DNA from: an uncultured Oscillospiraceae bacterium
GTDB taxonomy: Bacteria > Bacillota > Clostridia > Oscillospirales > Oscillospiraceae
Length of the DNA: 13,580 nt
Direction: 5' to 3'
Assembly: GCA_910587395.1 (NCBI GenBank)
Contig: CAJULJ010000065.1
Coordinates: 1-13,580 of the forward strand
Shown one piece after another: positions 11,795 through 13,580 of the stretch. Within the stretch, counting starts at the first letter, position 1. Each line of letters opens with the position of its first letter. A program made the translations under genes and the position numbers. The notes beneath the pieces are model-generated. The model was not told the origin of the DNA. It worked only from the letters and a program-made list of their open reading frames with translations, and did not search any database.

Positions 11795-13580
11795 TTGAAA
11801 CATAAATTTATCAACCGCGTTATCTCCCTGCTGGTGGCGCTGGTCTGCGTCATGGGGATTCTGCCCCTGTCCGCTTTCGCCGCCGGGGGCCTGTCCTCGG
11901 CCCCAGCCAGTATCACGCAGAAATCCTCGGATTACATGAAGATTGGCGGGCGCTCCGTCCGCTACAAAGCGGCCAGCAGCGTCATCAACAACGTGGGCCT
12001 GCCCTATGTGTTCGATGAGCAGGTGGATGTACCCGGCTACGGTTCTACCCGTGCCCTGTGTGCCTATCAGAAGGGCACATTGGGACCGGGGGCCAACGGC
12101 CAGAAGTGGAACTTTAAGGAGGAGGTAGACAATACCTCCCTGCGGGTTCTGCTCACATATATCTACGCCCACACCTATGGAGACTTCACCGACGCGGGTA
12201 ACGCCGTGGGGCTGGAGCACTGGAATAACTATTGGTCCGACATCTGGTTCATGGTGGCCCAGGCCATGAGCTGGTACTATGAGCATGGCATCATCCTGGA
12301 CGTAAACAGCAACCGGGAGGGCTTCATCGAGCAGGCCGCTGAGGAATTTGTGGCTGCCATGAAGCTGTATCATGAGACCTACGGCCAGTCCTCCTTCATC
12401 AAGGACTGGAGCAAAATCGGAACCCACAGCATCATCGACAGTGCGGACGGCGGCGTTACCGGAAACTCCGCCTATGACTATATTGCCGCCGGGGTCAATT
12501 CGGTGATGGACCACCCGGAGAATTATCTCAATTACCATCTGTGGACCTACGAGTGGGATAAAAGCCAGCCCTGGAAGCTGGCGGGCCAGTCCGGGGTGCC
12601 CATGCAGCGCCTGCTCATTGCGGTGCCGGATGATAAGCCTACCGAGGGAACAGTAAGCCTCACCGTGAAAAAGCTGGAGGCTGGCACTAACAAGCCCATT
12701 CCCGGCGTCACTTTCAAAGTAGAGGGAATGGACGAAGGCAGCGATTTTTCCGTCACCAGGGAGACCGGCGCGGACGGCACCTTTACCCTCACCGCCGAGG
12801 CCGACGGGCTGGCCGCTGGTCAGTACAAAATCACTGAGGAGGCCGCGCCGGAGGGCTATGTTGCCCAAACCGCATCCCAAATCGTGACTGTATTGCCCAA
12901 TAGTTCTGTCAGCAACACCTTTACCTTTTACAACACCACGACCACCATGGACGGAGACGGCTCCATCAGAAAAGTGGATGCGGACAACCCCACGGTGGGC
13001 ATCCCCGGCGCTGTCATCCGCATTACCAGCGTCAAGCTGGACGACGGCGGCAGCTTTGTCAGCGAGTATACCACCGGGGACGGCGGCTATATCCCCAAAG
13101 AGGATTTGGATTTTTCCAAACTGCCCACCGGCAGTTACGTTGCGGAGGAAATCACACCCCCGGAGGGTTTCATTCTCAGCTCCGATGTGTCCAAAGTAAA
13201 GCAGCCCTTCGTGTGGGACGGAGAGCATGATATCTCCCTGATTTTCGAGAACAGCGCGAAGGTCCGTGTGCAGTTAAAGAAGGTGGACGAGAGCGGCAGC
13301 CCCCTGGCTGGCGCTATTTTTGTCATCCTGCGGGACGGTCAGGTGATCGGCACCGAGGAAACCAAGGCGGACGGCACCATCACCGTGTCCAACGTCAGCG
13401 AGGGCTACTACGAGTTCCGCGAGGTACACGCGCCCGCTGGTTTTGACTGCGACCGCTCCCCGGTGGGCGTCCATGTCAACGCCGAGGATCTCCAGGGTGA
13501 GCAGACCATCGTAGTCACCAAGGCCAACCATCACAAGCGCAGCCTGACCATCACCAAGCGGAACACCGAGACCGGCGACC
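11795..13580 (+). CDS. Thioester/SpaA surface adhesin, 3' end beyond window
   Basis: Open to the window end (595 codons seen). The TTG at 11795 follows GAAGGAGG and opens a signal peptide (MKHKFINRVISLLVALVCVM, cleavage near AFA, residues 27-29). Residues about 45-285 resemble a thioester (TQxA-type) domain: RALCAYQ supplies Cys89 and MVAQAMSW supplies Gln156, the pair expected to form an internal thioester that reacts with host or surface amines. At least three SpaA/CnaB beta domains follow, starting at about 287 (SLTVKKLEAGTNKPIPGV), 389 (GSIRKVDADNP) and 490 (VRVQLKKVDESGSPLAGA), with a fourth starting near 583. Each has a Lys early, a Glu in E-x-P-E-G or E-x-H-A-P, and the first two show a late Asn (FYN, FEN), as in isopeptide-forming folds. 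Any wall-sorting signal lies outside. It is a likely client of the sortase upstream. Confidence 0.9.
   Translation, partial: MKHKFINRVISLLVALVCVMGILPLSAFAAGGLSSAPASITQKSSDYMKIGGRSVRYKAASSVINNVGLPYVFDEQVDVPGYGSTRALCAYQKGTLGPGANGQKWNFKEEVDNTSLRVLLTYIYAHTYGDFTDAGNAVGLEHWNNYWSDIWFMVAQAMSWYYEHGIILDVNSNREGFIEQAAEEFVAAMKLYHETYGQSSFIKDWSKIGTHSIIDSADGGVTGNSAYDYIAAGVNSVMDHPENYLNYHLWTYEWDKSQPWKLAGQSGVPMQRLLIAVPDDKPTEGTVSLTVKKLEAGTNKPIPGVTFKVEGMDEGSDFSVTRETGADGTFTLTAEADGLAAGQYKITEEAAPEGYVAQTASQIVTVLPNSSVSNTFTFYNTTTTMDGDGSIRKVDADNPTVGIPGAVIRITSVKLDDGGSFVSEYTTGDGGYIPKEDLDFSKLPTGSYVAEEITPPEGFILSSDVSKVKQPFVWDGEHDISLIFENSAKVRVQLKKVDESGSPLAGAIFVILRDGQVIGTEETKADGTITVSNVSEGYYEFREVHAPAGFDCDRSPVGVHVNAEDLQGEQTIVVTKANHHKRSLTITKRNTETGD

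Noticed and set aside
11696..13228. Long 510-aa open frame on the minus strand
   Set aside because: It lies antisense to the adhesin gene, whose plus-strand frame shows a signal peptide, ribosome binding site and SpaA domains. Long antisense frames are common in GC-rich genes.

Overview
The window looks like a mosaic mobile region from a gut-type member of the Clostridia (Firmicutes). The evidence is the gene content: an IS66-family insertion sequence, a Tn916/Tn1549-like conjugative-element backbone, Gram-positive signal peptides, a sortase, SpaA-type surface domains and strong AGGAGG ribosome binding sites. No tRNA, rRNA or CRISPR array was seen. The species cannot be named from this sequence.

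Layout. (1) About 1-2499: an IS66-family element on the minus strand (tnpA-tnpB-tnpC). Both tnpA and tnpC are broken by single-base frameshifts; tnpB is intact. (2) 2500-5580: a clearly AT-richer stretch. It starts with degraded small ORFs, one with a typical signal peptide, and continues with a tight three-gene operon (3213-5454): a 373-aa secreted protein, a 57-aa two-helix membrane protein and a 302-aa secreted protein with an internal hydrophobic segment flanked by cysteines. I recognise none of the three. They are the best candidate here for an undescribed system, with a secreted toxin or bacteriocin plus immunity protein as one testable idea. (3) 5584-5970: a junction zone with two large hairpins and the last 50 codons of a tyrosine integrase on the minus strand, cut off upstream of its catalytic core. 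(4) 6073-13580: a GC-richer block of conjugative-element genes, all on the plus strand: a DUF5348 protein, two tandem terminators, a RepA_N/DUF6017 replication initiator, a DUF3846 protein, a terminator, a PAPS-reductase-like enzyme, a small frameshifted ORF, a membrane-anchored surface protein, a sortase, a stalk-domain/cysteine-peptidase-like protein, and a large thioester/SpaA adhesin that runs off the window end.

How the parts fit. The RepA_N, DUF5348 and DUF3846 genes look like the replication and maintenance front of an integrative conjugative element. The genes from 9124 onward form a cell-surface module: a surface protein, the enzyme that may attach or polymerise surface proteins, a probable wall-modifying or stalk protein, and an adhesin expected to bind covalently through a Cys-Gln thioester. 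The truncated integrase suggests that the element, or an older one at this site, can no longer excise by itself.

Several otherwise well-conserved genes (tnpA, tnpC, the small ORF at 9019) each appear to lack one base, and the reductase has ATA where its ATG is expected. This is either real decay of a mobile region or sequencing error, and the raw reads would decide.
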